The notes under the pieces: generated by a model
What the model saw: the letters and a program-made list of their open reading frames with translations, nothing else
Databases searched by the model: none
What the model was told of the DNA's origin: nothing
Translations under genes and position numbers: made by a program
NCBI GenBank assembly: GCA_905372265.1
Contig: CAJPOL010000003.1
Location: forward strand, 1-43,381
Reading direction: 5' to 3'
Origin: an uncultured Treponema sp.
Lineage (GTDB): Bacteria > Spirochaetota > Spirochaetia > Treponematales > Treponemataceae
DNA: 43,381 nucleotides
Shown: one piece after another, positions 1 through 8,496 of the stretch
Numbering within the stretch: the stretch's first letter is position 1
How the letters are laid out: the number at the start of each line of letters is the position of its first letter

Positions 1-153
1 TTCAGCCGGCTCCTATTGGTCTTCGGCCTTTTTAACACGGCAGTCTTTTTTGCCGCCCTGCTTTTAACCGGAGGCTTTACCCTGATTTTATATTTGCTTT
101 TTTATAAGATTACTTTAAATAAGTATAATAAAATTATCCATTTTATATCGTAA
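1..153 (+). CDS. C-terminal fragment of a membrane protein (cut by window edge)
   Basis: The plus strand is open in frame 1 from the first base to a TAA at 151-153, giving 50 residues with no start in the window. The fragment is strongly hydrophobic for its first ~38 residues (LLLVFGLFNTAVFF, then a second stretch ending LILYLLFYK), followed by a short basic tail KITLNKYNKIIHF. This looks like the last one or two membrane helices of an integral membrane protein. The stop lies 11 bases inside the 3' end of the convergent MATE gene. The family cannot be named from this fragment. It could also be chance hydrophobic coding in a short open frame, but the composition and the convergent fit favour a real gene end. 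Confidence 0.55.
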   Translation, partial: FSRLLLVFGLFNTAVFFAALLLTGGFTLILYLLFYKITLNKYNKIIHFIS

Positions 154-1522
154 GATTTTTTACCCAGTTTTCTTTTTTCAACTGCCTGCGCGCCAGTAGC
201 ACTTTTAGAATGATGGTCAGCTTGGAAATTGCGTACATAATCGGGGCGGATAGAGCAGTAAAGCGATACAGCAAAAAGATACTCGGCATAAAGAGACACA
301 AATTTACAAAAGGATCCACTTTTGCACCCATTACCGTATCGCCGCCTGCGCGGGCAACTGCATATTGCGCATTCTGAAAACACCATATCGGCATGCAACA
401 AGCAATGACCATAAGCAGCATTTTTGCAACATACCGAGCCTCTGCTGTGAGCTGGGAAAATACAAGCGGAATAAGCAATATTGAGCCGGCTTCCAACAAG
501 CCGGATAGTAACCCGAGTACGATCACCCCATGTTTAAGCCATTGCGCTTGCCGTTTTGCCTCAGTCAGTTCGTTTCTGCCGAGTGTACCGCCGATAATAA
601 CTCCGATTGCCGTATGAATAGAAGGAAACACGAGAAAAAAGAGATTTGCGATAGCCCATCCTGCAGCCATTCCCGATACCACCTCAGGTCCGCCGCGGCT
701 GTTATACACCGCAGTTACCACCGTTTCGCTGACAACCCACGACATATCGGCAAAAAAAATGAGCGCGGATTTTTTCAGTATTTTTTTAAATAAGGCAATA
801 TCAATATGCAGTAACTGTGTCAGTTTAACGTAAAAGAGCGGTCTTGTTTTCCTTATATAAAGATAGAATAGCAGCAGCTCTACAAAACGGGCGAGTACCG
901 TCGCATAGGCAGCTCCTGCTACTTCAAGGCGCGGCGCTCCCAAATGCCCGTAAATCAAGATATAATTCGCAGCGGTGTTCACGGCGGTTGCGGCTAACGC
1001 AATGTACATGGAAACGGTTACTTTGCCGATGTTCCGCAGCGAAGTGGAAATTCCCATTGAAAGCGACATAGGTAAAAAGGTGAAAATGATAATCTGCGTG
1101 TATATTTTTCCCTGCGCTACGATTTCCTGCTTGGCGGAGTTCCCCCGCACCAGCATACCAAGTAACGAATCCGGCGCTGTAATACAACTGATCAAAAGAA
1201 TTAGGGCGAAAAGTAAGCAGGATAGTTGTTTGAAACGGTAGGACTGCTGCATTCCCGTCCGATCGCTTGTGCCGTTATACTGAGACATAAATATACCGCC
1301 TGCCTTGCACAGTATTTCCAGCCCTGTGATATACACAAAAATAATTTGATTGGCAATATTAACGCCGCTCATTTTAAGATCGCCGAGATCAGCTACCATA
1401 AAATTGTCGATCAGGGACACAAGCGCTTGGATAAACAGCTGAACCATAATCGGTACGGCAAGAGCCGCTGCTTGTTTATAGAATGGAAGCGGCCCGAAAA
1501 ATGAACGCAATGAACGCTGCAT
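143..1522 (-). CDS. MATE family multidrug/Na+ efflux transporter
   Basis: The 459-residue product has the length and about twelve hydrophobic segments expected of a MATE transporter, an inner-membrane exporter driven by Na+ or H+ antiport. The N-terminus (FYKQAAALAVPIMVQLFIQ) and the segment SLIDNFMVADLGDLKMSGVN match the usual start of the first MatE domain. The second half repeats the pattern from about residue 240 (FFADMSWVVSETVVTAVYNS). The ATG is preceded on the minus strand by AAGGA with 5 bases spacing. It lies 38 bases downstream of the antiporter gene on the same strand, so the two are probably co-transcribed. Substrate cannot be inferred. The 3' end overlaps a convergent partial gene by 11 bases. 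Confidence 0.88.
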   Translation of the reverse strand: MQRSLRSFFGPLPFYKQAAALAVPIMVQLFIQALVSLIDNFMVADLGDLKMSGVNIANQIIFVYITGLEILCKAGGIFMSQYNGTSDRTGMQQSYRFKQLSCLLFALILLISCITAPDSLLGMLVRGNSAKQEIVAQGKIYTQIIIFTFLPMSLSMGISTSLRNIGKVTVSMYIALAATAVNTAANYILIYGHLGAPRLEVAGAAYATVLARFVELLLFYLYIRKTRPLFYVKLTQLLHIDIALFKKILKKSALIFFADMSWVVSETVVTAVYNSRGGPEVVSGMAAGWAIANLFFLVFPSIHTAIGVIIGGTLGRNELTEAKRQAQWLKHGVIVLGLLSGLLEAGSILLIPLVFSQLTAEARYVAKMLLMVIACCMPIWCFQNAQYAVARAGGDTVMGAKVDPFVNLCLFMPSIFLLYRFTALSAPIMYAISKLTIILKVLLARRQLKKENWVKNLTI

Positions 1523-1560
1523 ACGGTTCCTTGTCCTGAGCTATCTTACCGTTTGAATCA

Positions 1561-3279
1561 TCAACATGCGCATTTTTTATGCAATGCAATCATCTGCTGA
1601 TGGACAAAATGTTCGACGGACGCTTTTTCAATTATTCCGAGCGCTTGCCGGTTTTCCCCTACGATTGGAATAGCCGTGCAATCCTTTTGCATATAGAGTT
1701 CGTATAAGTCGGGTATACCGGTTTGAGGAGTACAGGTGCTGCTGACGGGGAGCATGATGTCCATTGCAAGAAGGTATTCATGCCAATCCGGCATAAGCAA
1801 TGTTTCTTTTAAGCTCTCAAGCGTAATGATACCGGCTAATACCCCGTTCTCATCCTTTACTGCATAGTTAAGATTGGGATAGCGGCTGAATGTATCGAGA
1901 ATTTCACAAAGACGTGTTGTTTCTTCGACGATTGCCGGAGAACTTTCCGAGCAGATGGAACGGTCATCCCATTTCACATCGGAAACACAGAGCCGGCTCA
2001 TTAAATCATCTTCGGTAATATCCAAATTGCATTCGCCCGATTTATCGACGGCATACTTTACGCAAATCGGCCCCGCAAGCTGGACAATAAAGGTAGTTGT
2101 CGTAATGATCAGCAAGATAGTCGGCCCGATAGTATCGGAAAAGTCGCGGCCTGCCGAGATTGAAAGACCGATTGCAACGCCTGCCTGACTCAATAGGCAG
2201 AACGGCAAATATCTGCGTACCGTATCGGGAGCCCGTGTAAGCCATGCGCCGAATCGCGCTCCGATGCTTTTTCCCGTTGTGCGTAAAACAACGTACAGCA
2301 GCGCCAGAAAACTGACAAACAGCGTAACATTCCAGATATTGAGCTTTGCGCCAACAAGCACAAAAAAAAGCACATAAATAGGAGGGGTAAAATTTTCTAC
2401 CATTGAAAATGTCGGGCGTGTTTTTGCCGGAGCAAAGTTTACCATAAAAAAGCCGAGCGACATGGCAGCCAAAATAGTATCAAGCTGTAAAAGGCCTGTA
2501 ATACCGGTACATAAAAGGAGCGATCCGAGCGAGAAGCCGAGTATGCGTCCCTGATCGGTCATTACATTGCGGATGACAAAACTTAAAAAGAAACCGATAC
2601 AGCTGCCGAGCGCGATGGAACCGGCAATATTGTATAACAAACGGAGCAGCTGTTCTCCGAAACCCGCCGTATGTCCGCCCAACAGTCCCGCAGCAATAGA
2701 CGAAGCGAATGCATAGAGCACAAGCGCAACGGCATCATCCATTGCAACGATGCCTAAAATCGTTGTCGTCAACGGGCCGCGCGTCCGGTTCTCTCTTAGT
2801 ACATCGGTGGTTGCAGCCGGAGCTGTTGCCGACGATATGGCGCCTAATATCAGTCCGAGCGAAATCGAAATCGGCATATCATTCGTTACCGCCATCGAAA
2901 TACCCGTTATGACAATTGATACGACAATAAAAGGAATAACGGATTCAAAGAAAAGAATACCGACAAATTGTTTTCCGTATTTTTGAATAACCTGCGTTTT
3001 CAGCTCGCCGCCTATCAAAAAGCCGATGAGCGATAAAGCGATGCTCGACAAGGGTTCAAGAGAAGTGATAACATGTGCGGATAAAATTTGAAATCCCGAC
3101 TGACCTATCAGAATGCCGATGACGATGTACCCGACAACCTGCGGGATTTTCAGTTTTTGAAAAAACCGGCCTCCGATGCTGCCTAACAGTAAAATAAGAC
3201 CGATTAATAAGATGAGATTTGTTGCTTCCAGTTGGGAAAAGTGCATAAAATCGGGAAGAAATTTTGCTAACGTATTCAT
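1561..3279 (-). CDS. CPA2-type cation:proton antiporter with C-terminal CBS pair
   Basis: An inner-membrane monovalent cation/H+ antiporter of the Na_H_Exchanger (CPA2/KefB-like) family. The first ~400 residues hold the transport domain: LILLIGLILLLGSIGGRFFQ, then the conserved PQVVGYIVIGILIGQSG, and LGAISSATAPAATTDVLRE followed by the acidic pair in GIVAMDDAVALVL. The last ~130 residues resemble two CBS motifs (ending AIPIVGENRQALGIIEKASV), which often sense adenosyl ligands. An upstream in-frame extension to 3387 exists, but the ATG at 3279 is preferred because a promoter-like TTGCGG-17-TATACT ends 8 bases before it. No Shine-Dalgarno is visible, which fits a leaderless mRNA. Divergent from carD; MATE follows. 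The transported ion is not determined. Confidence 0.88.
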   Translation of the reverse strand: MNTLAKFLPDFMHFSQLEATNLILLIGLILLLGSIGGRFFQKLKIPQVVGYIVIGILIGQSGFQILSAHVITSLEPLSSIALSLIGFLIGGELKTQVIQKYGKQFVGILFFESVIPFIVVSIVITGISMAVTNDMPISISLGLILGAISSATAPAATTDVLRENRTRGPLTTTILGIVAMDDAVALVLYAFASSIAAGLLGGHTAGFGEQLLRLLYNIAGSIALGSCIGFFLSFVIRNVMTDQGRILGFSLGSLLLCTGITGLLQLDTILAAMSLGFFMVNFAPAKTRPTFSMVENFTPPIYVLFFVLVGAKLNIWNVTLFVSFLALLYVVLRTTGKSIGARFGAWLTRAPDTVRRYLPFCLLSQAGVAIGLSISAGRDFSDTIGPTILLIITTTTFIVQLAGPICVKYAVDKSGECNLDITEDDLMSRLCVSDVKWDDRSICSESSPAIVEETTRLCEILDTFSRYPNLNYAVKDENGVLAGIITLESLKETLLMPDWHEYLLAMDIMLPVSSTCTPQTGIPDLYELYMQKDCTAIPIVGENRQALGIIEKASVEHFVHQQMIALHKKCAC

Positions 3280-3287
3280 GGAGAGCC

Positions 3288-3316
3288 AGTATAGTACTTT
3301 TTTTTTGAGTCCGCAA
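3288..3316 (-). promoter_or_regulatory. Promoter of antiporter-MATE operon, predicted leaderless
   Basis: On the minus strand TTGCGG (3311-3316) and TATACT (3288-3293) are separated by exactly 17 bases. The -10 box ends 8 bases before the ATG at 3279, so the transcript would start at or within a base or two of the start codon. Its -35 lies only 15 bases from the divergent carD -35. Confidence 0.6.
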
Positions 3317-3331
3317 TAGAAAATAGGCACT

Positions 3332-3360
3332 TTGACCAACCTCTTTTTTTCTGCTATAAT
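3332..3360 (+). promoter_or_regulatory. carD promoter, predicted leaderless
   Basis: TTGACC (3332-3337), a 17-base spacer and a perfect TATAAT (3355-3360). The ATG of carD begins at 3369, 8 bases after the -10 box, leaving no room for a normal leader. The GGAAG at 3362-3366 is only two bases from the ATG, too close for a working Shine-Dalgarno. Confidence 0.7.
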
Positions 3361-3368
3361 TGGAAGAT

Positions 3369-3968
3369 ATGAATGAAACCATCTCATTTGCAGTGAAGGA
3401 ACGTGTCGTTTATCCCGGTCAAGGTGTCGGCGAAATTATCGAAATAAGCGAAAAGAAATTTAAAGAAGAGCTTCTTACCTATTACGTAATTTATTTTGAA
3501 GAGTCCGATATGACGGTTCTTGTACCGGCCGGAAAAGTCGGCGAATTGGGCATTAGAACGATTGTTTCCGCTGAAGAAGCGCAAAAAGCATTGTCGTTCT
3601 TGTCGGAAAAGTTTGAGCCGATTCCAAGTGATTGGAAAATGCGGTATCAGATGAACCTTGACCTTTTTAAAACAGGCAGCGTTTTTGATAATGCATCGAT
3701 TGTACGGTCGCTCTATCATCGCAGTAAAATCAAAGAATTACCAATTCAGGAACGGAAACTCTATGATTCGGCATACCGCATTTTCTACGATGAACTCTCA
3801 TGCGCTTTACAAAAAACCAGAGCCGAAGTCGAAAGCATGATCCATTCTTACCTTGAGCCGCTCGGTGAGGCCTATGGCACCGCAGGAAAATACGATCATA
3901 CTGATGATGACGACATATTCGGCGACGGTATGGATGATTTGGACGACGACGGCTTTGACGAAGACTAA
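3369..3968 (+). CDS. carD: CarD/CdnL-family RNA polymerase-binding transcription regulator
   Basis: A 199-residue cytoplasmic protein. The N-terminal ~65 residues (FAVKERVVYPGQGVGEIIEI, then YYVIYFEESDMTVLVPAGK and GIRTIVS) have the CarD_CdnL_TRCF fold that binds the RNA polymerase beta subunit and stabilises open promoter complexes. The rest is helical, with the SLYHRSKIKELPIQERKLYD region typical of the CarD C-terminal domain. An extra very acidic tail (DDDDIFGDGMDDLDDDGFDED) is unusual for the family. An in-frame TTG at 3360 is less likely than the ATG, because the -10 box overlaps it. The 3' end overlaps the preferred ispD start by 14 bases, implying translational coupling. Role known from the family; targets here unknown. 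Confidence 0.9.
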   Translation: MNETISFAVKERVVYPGQGVGEIIEISEKKFKEELLTYYVIYFEESDMTVLVPAGKVGELGIRTIVSAEEAQKALSFLSEKFEPIPSDWKMRYQMNLDLFKTGSVFDNASIVRSLYHRSKIKELPIQERKLYDSAYRIFYDELSCALQKTRAEVESMIHSYLEPLGEAYGTAGKYDHTDDDDIFGDGMDDLDDDGFDED

Positions 3969-4650
3969 TGCGGCGCTCATTACTGCTGCAGGAAGTTCTC
4001 AACGGTTCGGAGAAAAAAAAGAATATCTTGCATTCGGTGATAACCATTCGGCAACGGTTCTTTCCGAGTGCCTTTATACCTTTATCTCAACCGGCATGTT
4101 CGGGCAATATATTATTACGGTGCCTCACGGCGATGTAGAAAAAGCGAAAGCGTCGCTTTTTACTGATGAACGGCTTAAGACGCTTGCAGGCAGCTTAGAA
4201 AACGCTGTGCATCTGGTCGAAGGCGGTACAAGCCGTCAAGAATCCGTGTATCGGGGGTTATTACAGCTGCCCGCCGATTCCGTATCGGCGGTAGCGGTGC
4301 ATGATGGAGCGCGCCCATGGGTTTCAAAGGAACTGATTGCCGCTGTTTTAACGGCAACGGAGACCTATGGAGCAGCCGTTCCGGCAATTCCTGTTACCGA
4401 TACCCAAAAAGAAATCGATGATACGGGAAAAATTATCCGGCATCTCGTGCGCGACCGGATCGTTGCCGTGCAGACACCCCAAGGGTTCCGCTTTGATGAA
4501 CTGCTGTATGCACACCGCTGTGCAGAGCATGACGGGCGCTGTTATACTGATGACAGCGAAATTTATGCTGCCTACTGCGGCCCTGTGTATATATGCGCCG
4601 GATCACGGGAAAATAAAAAAATCACCTACCGCAGCGATCTTCCGGTTTAG
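3955..4650 (+). CDS. ispD: 2-C-methyl-D-erythritol 4-phosphate cytidylyltransferase
   Basis: IspD catalyses the CTP-dependent cytidylation of MEP, the third step of the MEP isoprenoid pathway, in the cytoplasm. The TTG at 3955 gives MTKTNAALITAAGSSQRFGE and 231 residues, the normal family length. The frame is open further upstream inside carD, but those residues (MSRSVRPMAPQEN...) resemble no IspD. Visible motifs: AAGSSQRFGEKKEYL (CTP loop), EGGTSRQESVYRGL, VHDGARPWV, PVTDTQK, RDRIVAVQTPQGFR and YTDDSEI. It overlaps carD by 14 bases and is followed 50 bases later by ispF, so it belongs to a carD-ispD-ispF operon. A short hairpin (TTCCGG/CCGGAA, 4640-4656) spans its stop codon. Confidence 0.92.
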   Translation: MTKTNAALITAAGSSQRFGEKKEYLAFGDNHSATVLSECLYTFISTGMFGQYIITVPHGDVEKAKASLFTDERLKTLAGSLENAVHLVEGGTSRQESVYRGLLQLPADSVSAVAVHDGARPWVSKELIAAVLTATETYGAAVPAIPVTDTQKEIDDTGKIIRHLVRDRIVAVQTPQGFRFDELLYAHRCAEHDGRCYTDDSEIYAAYCGPVYICAGSRENKKITYRSDLPV

Positions 4651-4700
4651 CCGGAACGCCGCGAACCGCGCGTCCCGTACAAATCTTATAAGGAACGCTC

Positions 4701-5183
4701 ATGATACGAATTGGTTTAGGTTATGACCTACATACTCTTGTTGAAGGCCGTCCGCTGATGCTCGGCGGTGTCCATATCCCTTTTGAAAAAGGAGAGGCCG
4801 GCCACTCAGACGGTGATGTGCTGCTGCATGCGCTGGCCGATGCCTTACTGGGCGCGGCGGGCATGGGCGATATCGGCGAGCTGTTTCCGCCGAATGATCC
4901 GCAATGGAAAGATATGGATTCCCGTCTTTTATTGACGAATGTCTGGCGCCGCGTCCAGAAAGAGGGATGGAACCTTGAAAATGCCGATTGTGTTATTGCG
5001 CTCCAAAAGCCGAAAATTCTTCCGTACCGCGAGCCGATCCGCGCTTCCATTGCCGCTATTTTATGCGTACCGCCCGATAGAATTTTTGTAAAAGCAAAAA
5101 CAGGCGAGGGCGTCGGCGTTATCGGCAGCGGAGCTGCGGCCGCGGTGTGGAGCGCCTGTCTTATTTCTCGGCCAGCTCAATAA
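4701..5183 (+). CDS. ispF: 2-C-methyl-D-erythritol 2,4-cyclodiphosphate synthase
   Basis: IspF cyclises CDP-ME 2-phosphate to MEcPP with release of CMP. The 160 residues match the family's usual length. The metal-binding residues are present: Asp9 and His11 in GYDLH, and His43 in HSDGDVLLHALADALLGA. GDIGELFPPNDPQWKDMDS and the C-terminal KAKTGEGVGVIGSGAAAAV are also characteristic. The ATG has AAGGA about 6 bases upstream. It is the last gene of the carD operon. Its final 23 bases overlap the convergent coiled-coil gene, so no space is left for a terminator between them. Confidence 0.95.
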   Translation: MIRIGLGYDLHTLVEGRPLMLGGVHIPFEKGEAGHSDGDVLLHALADALLGAAGMGDIGELFPPNDPQWKDMDSRLLLTNVWRRVQKEGWNLENADCVIALQKPKILPYREPIRASIAAILCVPPDRIFVKAKTGEGVGVIGSGAAAAVWSACLISRPAQ

Positions 5184-8100
5184 TAAGCTGTACTTGTCCT
5201 TCCGATAACTGCAAGGCATTGGCGATAGCCGCTTGATCCCATCCGCTTCTGAACAGTTTGATAACATTTTCGCGGGTTGCAATCGGCGGCGCTCCTTCGG
5301 CTTTTGAAGCCGGTCTTTCAGCTTTCAGTAAACCGGACAGTAATTTCAGCTGATTCTCCGAATTTTTAGAAATTTCCTGTAAGCGCGTTTCCGTACCTGC
5401 AAGCCATTCCCGTGCCGTGTGCAGTTTTTCCATACGTACTTCAAGATCGGCAAGCAGCCCGTCAATGGTTTCAAGCTGTTGACGGACATTATCCGCTTTT
5501 TCTTGATTTTCAAGCAGGTATTCCATCTTGGTCTTAATATCCTGCAATTCGGGGGGCAGGGTATACAGCTGATCTTGCACTTCCTTTATATCTTTTTCAA
5601 TTGTTTTTAAATCTTCAAACGCTGAATCAATACTCTGCATGGTTTGATCAAGTACGACGCCTTTTTTTTCAAGCCGGTCATAGCGGGTGTTCACATCGCT
5701 GATACCCTCTTCAATACGGCGTATTTGCACCTGATACCGCTGCAGATCATCATTCGCGGCAGCCAGTTCAATACTTTTTTTATCTACCGAGTCGGATAAG
5801 ACGGTCAGTTTTGCAAATTCATTCTCAAGCAGTTCAATGTTTTTCCGCTCTCCCATAAAACGGGTGATTTTCTGCATTGACTCCGCCTCCATCTGCGTTA
5901 CTTTTTCATATTGTAAATTCAGATCATCCATAGTATTGCGGTAAATTTCAAAACGGGTTACTTCTGCTTTGAGCTTTTCAATATCCTGTTCCAAATCGGC
6001 TTTTAATTCATCCGCACGTTCAAATATCCGTGTTTGAGCGATAAAGGCGGTTTGCTTTTTATCAATTTCTTCAATTATTTCGGTTAAACGATCGGAATCA
6101 CGGCTGATTTTTTCAAATAGATCATGCTGCGTATTATCGATTTCACTGCGCAGATTGTTGACGACCTCTCTAATCGTATCCAATATATGGGTAGTCTCGG
6201 TAGTCGCCGCATTGATTTTCTTGTCTAAGTCATTTGTCAGCTGCGCAGAATCCCGTGAGAACGTATCGGTGATGTTACGCGACTGCATTGAAAATTCATC
6301 TTGAGCATGGAGCATATTGGTTTGCAGCTCAGTAATTTTTTGCTGCATTGCTTTAAACGCCTCATCGCCTTTTACAATAAGTTCTTTGTAACGCAAGGCA
6401 TATTTTTCCCCCATCGTTTCAATGGCGCGATCGGTCAGCGTGGAAAAATGAGCAAGTTTTTCATCGACCGCAGTCCGGCTATCGGTAAATTGCTGGGCAA
6501 TGCGGGCTTTCCAGCTTTCAAAGTCTCCTTTAATCGCTTCAAGCTGCACCCCCGAGTCCTGCTTTATGGTATCCATCCATGTCTTCATTTCTTTTGTGGC
6601 CGCTTCAACTTCACTATTTTGCTGACGGATACCTTCTTGTAATTCCAGCTTCAAGCCGGCAAGCTCATTTTTCATATAAATATGAGCCTTCTCTTTCGTC
6701 TGTTCAATGAGGTTTTTGAATTGACCGGTATAGGCCAGCAGCGCTTCATCGCTTGCTGCAATCCGTTTTGTTATGCCTTGTTCAAGTTCAGTAATTTCTT
6801 CTTTAAACTTTGTAAAATGATTTTTATATTCTTCGGCGGTTTGTGCAAGGCGGTTTTTCAGATCCTGCTTATAAGCCTCTTCCAAATCTTTGCGGGCAGA
6901 CTCATTTTCCGATCCCATGAGAGTGAGCCGTTCGGCGGCATCGTTCCGCAGTTTTTCAATATCATTACTCAGGGCATCGCTGCGGCGGGTCAACTCGCTC
7001 ATAAACTCCGTTTCAAAGATGTGCAGCTTTTCCGATAAGGCTTCCTGTGCTTCTTCACGGAGGGTATGCAGCTGCTCCCCCATTTCCTGCAAGCGTCCGG
7101 TAAGCTGCGCCGACCGTTCGGTAAAATGCTTTTCAAAACTGCCGTATTTTTCCTGCATGGTATACGTGTATTTACTGAATTCCTGCAATATCCGGTCTTT
7201 AACTGCTTCTTGAGCCTTATCCATTTCCGCCGACAAATGGTCGATATTGGAAATCGATTTATCAAACTTCTCAAAGTAATATTCGGATTGCTTTTTATAT
7301 TCGGCAAACTTTGTGTCGGAGATTTGTGCAATATCGGTAATATCCTGATGCGCTTTTTCAGCGGTCTTATCCAATCGGGCGGTCATTTCCGTTTCAAATT
7401 CGGACAGCCGCGTATCAAGATGGCGGTGCGTGGTATGCATGTCGGATTCCGTGCGTGACAGTTCTTTTTCAAGGTTTGAGATACGCTGCGTAAAAGCAAT
7501 TTCCGCCGCACTGAATTGCGTATGCAGAGAGCTCTCCAGTTTTTTTGCTTCCTCAAGCCAATCCTGTTTAAAACCCTGTATCAGTGTTTTGCTTTCTGCA
7601 ACGCCTGCCGTAATCTCCGATTGCAAAACGGCGGATTGCTCGTCAAGCGCCGCTTTGTATTTTTGCATCCGTTCTTGGGTTTGCGCTTGTAAACGTCTAA
7701 ATGAATCATCTTCAAGCGTCTGCGCTTTTTTATTCGCTTCGGTAAAGGCTTTTTTATACAAATCATTCAGCTGAATAGAAGTTACTTCAAGCAGTTCCTC
7801 GCTTTTTTTCTGCGATGCGGCAACTCTATTTTCAAAAGCGCCTATGGTCTTATCAAACCCCATAGTAAGCTGAGCGCTGATGCTTTGCAGATGCTCTTGA
7901 TTCTGCTTGCGGAATGCTTCCTGCATTTCGGGAACGGCATGTTCGATAGCGTTCAGTTCATTCCGCGCATCGGCGATTTTTTTTGCAAGCGAATCGATAA
8001 AATCGGATTCGTTACTGACCCGCGCAAGATTTTTTTCCGCAAGGGCAGCCATGTCCATGACGGTCTTAATGGTTCGTTCCGCGCCGTCTACCGTTTTTTC

Positions 8101-8406
8101 TATTGTTTCAATAGCGGCGGCCCGCGCCGTCAATACGTCCGATTTTTTCATAAAATCATTATGAAGCGAATCGAGTCTGTTGACCGCCGCAATTGCCTGA
8201 GAAAGTTTTGCATCAAGTTCAATTGCTGCGTCTTGTAGATGCTGAATCCGCTCGTTGACAAATTTTTCTATATCTTCCCGGATACGGTCTCCGTACTTTT
8301 TCGTTTTTTCAATAGACCTGCTGCTCTTATCCGCCTGCCTAAAAGAAAGAATCATAATGAGAGAAATAATGAGCGTTATCGCAGAGGCTAAAATGTGTAT
8401 GTGCAT
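5161..8406 (-). CDS. Giant membrane-anchored coiled-coil protein (SpiroCoCo-like) with C-terminal HTH-like segment
   Basis: The 1081-residue product has one N-terminal hydrophobic segment (ILASAITLIISLIMILSF, about residues 4-22), then roughly 1000 residues of charged, Glu/Lys/Gln-rich heptad sequence, then a short low-complexity stretch and a C-terminal ~36-residue unit (ENVIKLFRSGWDQAAIANA, then LQLSEGQVQLIIELAEK). That unit reads like a small helix-turn-helix of the DUF6115 type. The layout matches the very long coiled-coil proteins annotated as SpiroCoCo in spirochaetes; their biochemical role is not established, and a cell-shape or scaffold role is only inference. A GTG at 8418 is possible, but the ATG at 8406 has GGGTGG 8 bases upstream. 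It lies downstream of the HAD gene. Its last 23 bases overlap ispF tail to tail. Confidence 0.85.
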   Translation of the reverse strand: MHIHILASAITLIISLIMILSFRQADKSSRSIEKTKKYGDRIREDIEKFVNERIQHLQDAAIELDAKLSQAIAAVNRLDSLHNDFMKKSDVLTARAAAIETIEKTVDGAERTIKTVMDMAALAEKNLARVSNESDFIDSLAKKIADARNELNAIEHAVPEMQEAFRKQNQEHLQSISAQLTMGFDKTIGAFENRVAASQKKSEELLEVTSIQLNDLYKKAFTEANKKAQTLEDDSFRRLQAQTQERMQKYKAALDEQSAVLQSEITAGVAESKTLIQGFKQDWLEEAKKLESSLHTQFSAAEIAFTQRISNLEKELSRTESDMHTTHRHLDTRLSEFETEMTARLDKTAEKAHQDITDIAQISDTKFAEYKKQSEYYFEKFDKSISNIDHLSAEMDKAQEAVKDRILQEFSKYTYTMQEKYGSFEKHFTERSAQLTGRLQEMGEQLHTLREEAQEALSEKLHIFETEFMSELTRRSDALSNDIEKLRNDAAERLTLMGSENESARKDLEEAYKQDLKNRLAQTAEEYKNHFTKFKEEITELEQGITKRIAASDEALLAYTGQFKNLIEQTKEKAHIYMKNELAGLKLELQEGIRQQNSEVEAATKEMKTWMDTIKQDSGVQLEAIKGDFESWKARIAQQFTDSRTAVDEKLAHFSTLTDRAIETMGEKYALRYKELIVKGDEAFKAMQQKITELQTNMLHAQDEFSMQSRNITDTFSRDSAQLTNDLDKKINAATTETTHILDTIREVVNNLRSEIDNTQHDLFEKISRDSDRLTEIIEEIDKKQTAFIAQTRIFERADELKADLEQDIEKLKAEVTRFEIYRNTMDDLNLQYEKVTQMEAESMQKITRFMGERKNIELLENEFAKLTVLSDSVDKKSIELAAANDDLQRYQVQIRRIEEGISDVNTRYDRLEKKGVVLDQTMQSIDSAFEDLKTIEKDIKEVQDQLYTLPPELQDIKTKMEYLLENQEKADNVRQQLETIDGLLADLEVRMEKLHTAREWLAGTETRLQEISKNSENQLKLLSGLLKAERPASKAEGAPPIATRENVIKLFRSGWDQAAIANALQLSEGQVQLIIELAEK

Positions 8407-8433
8407 TCTAAGTACCACCCTTACTTAAAATAT

Positions 8434-8471
8434 AGCCGCTGTTAAAAACTCAATCGAGCCTTTTAGCGGTT
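8434..8471 (-). terminator. Hairpin between HAD gene and coiled-coil gene
   Basis: AGCCGCT (8434-8440) pairs with AGCGGTT (8465-8471), allowing one G-T wobble, with inner AAAA/TTTT pairing. On the minus strand the loop also holds a CTC-GATT-GAG mini-stem followed by five T. It may be an attenuator or partial terminator in the 90-base gap upstream of the coiled-coil start. Confidence 0.3.
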
Positions 8472-8496
8472 CTCTATGTTATCATTTTAAGCCTTA

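Noticed and set aside
3280..3387. N-terminal extension of the antiporter to 3387
   Set aside because: It would run across both divergent promoters and into carD, and its residues are not like the family start. The ATG at 3279 has a well-placed promoter.
5419..8238. Several plus-strand open frames of 60-130 codons opposite the coiled-coil gene
   Set aside because: They are Phe/Leu/Cys-rich mirror frames caused by the Lys/Glu codon bias of the minus-strand gene, without ribosome-binding sites.
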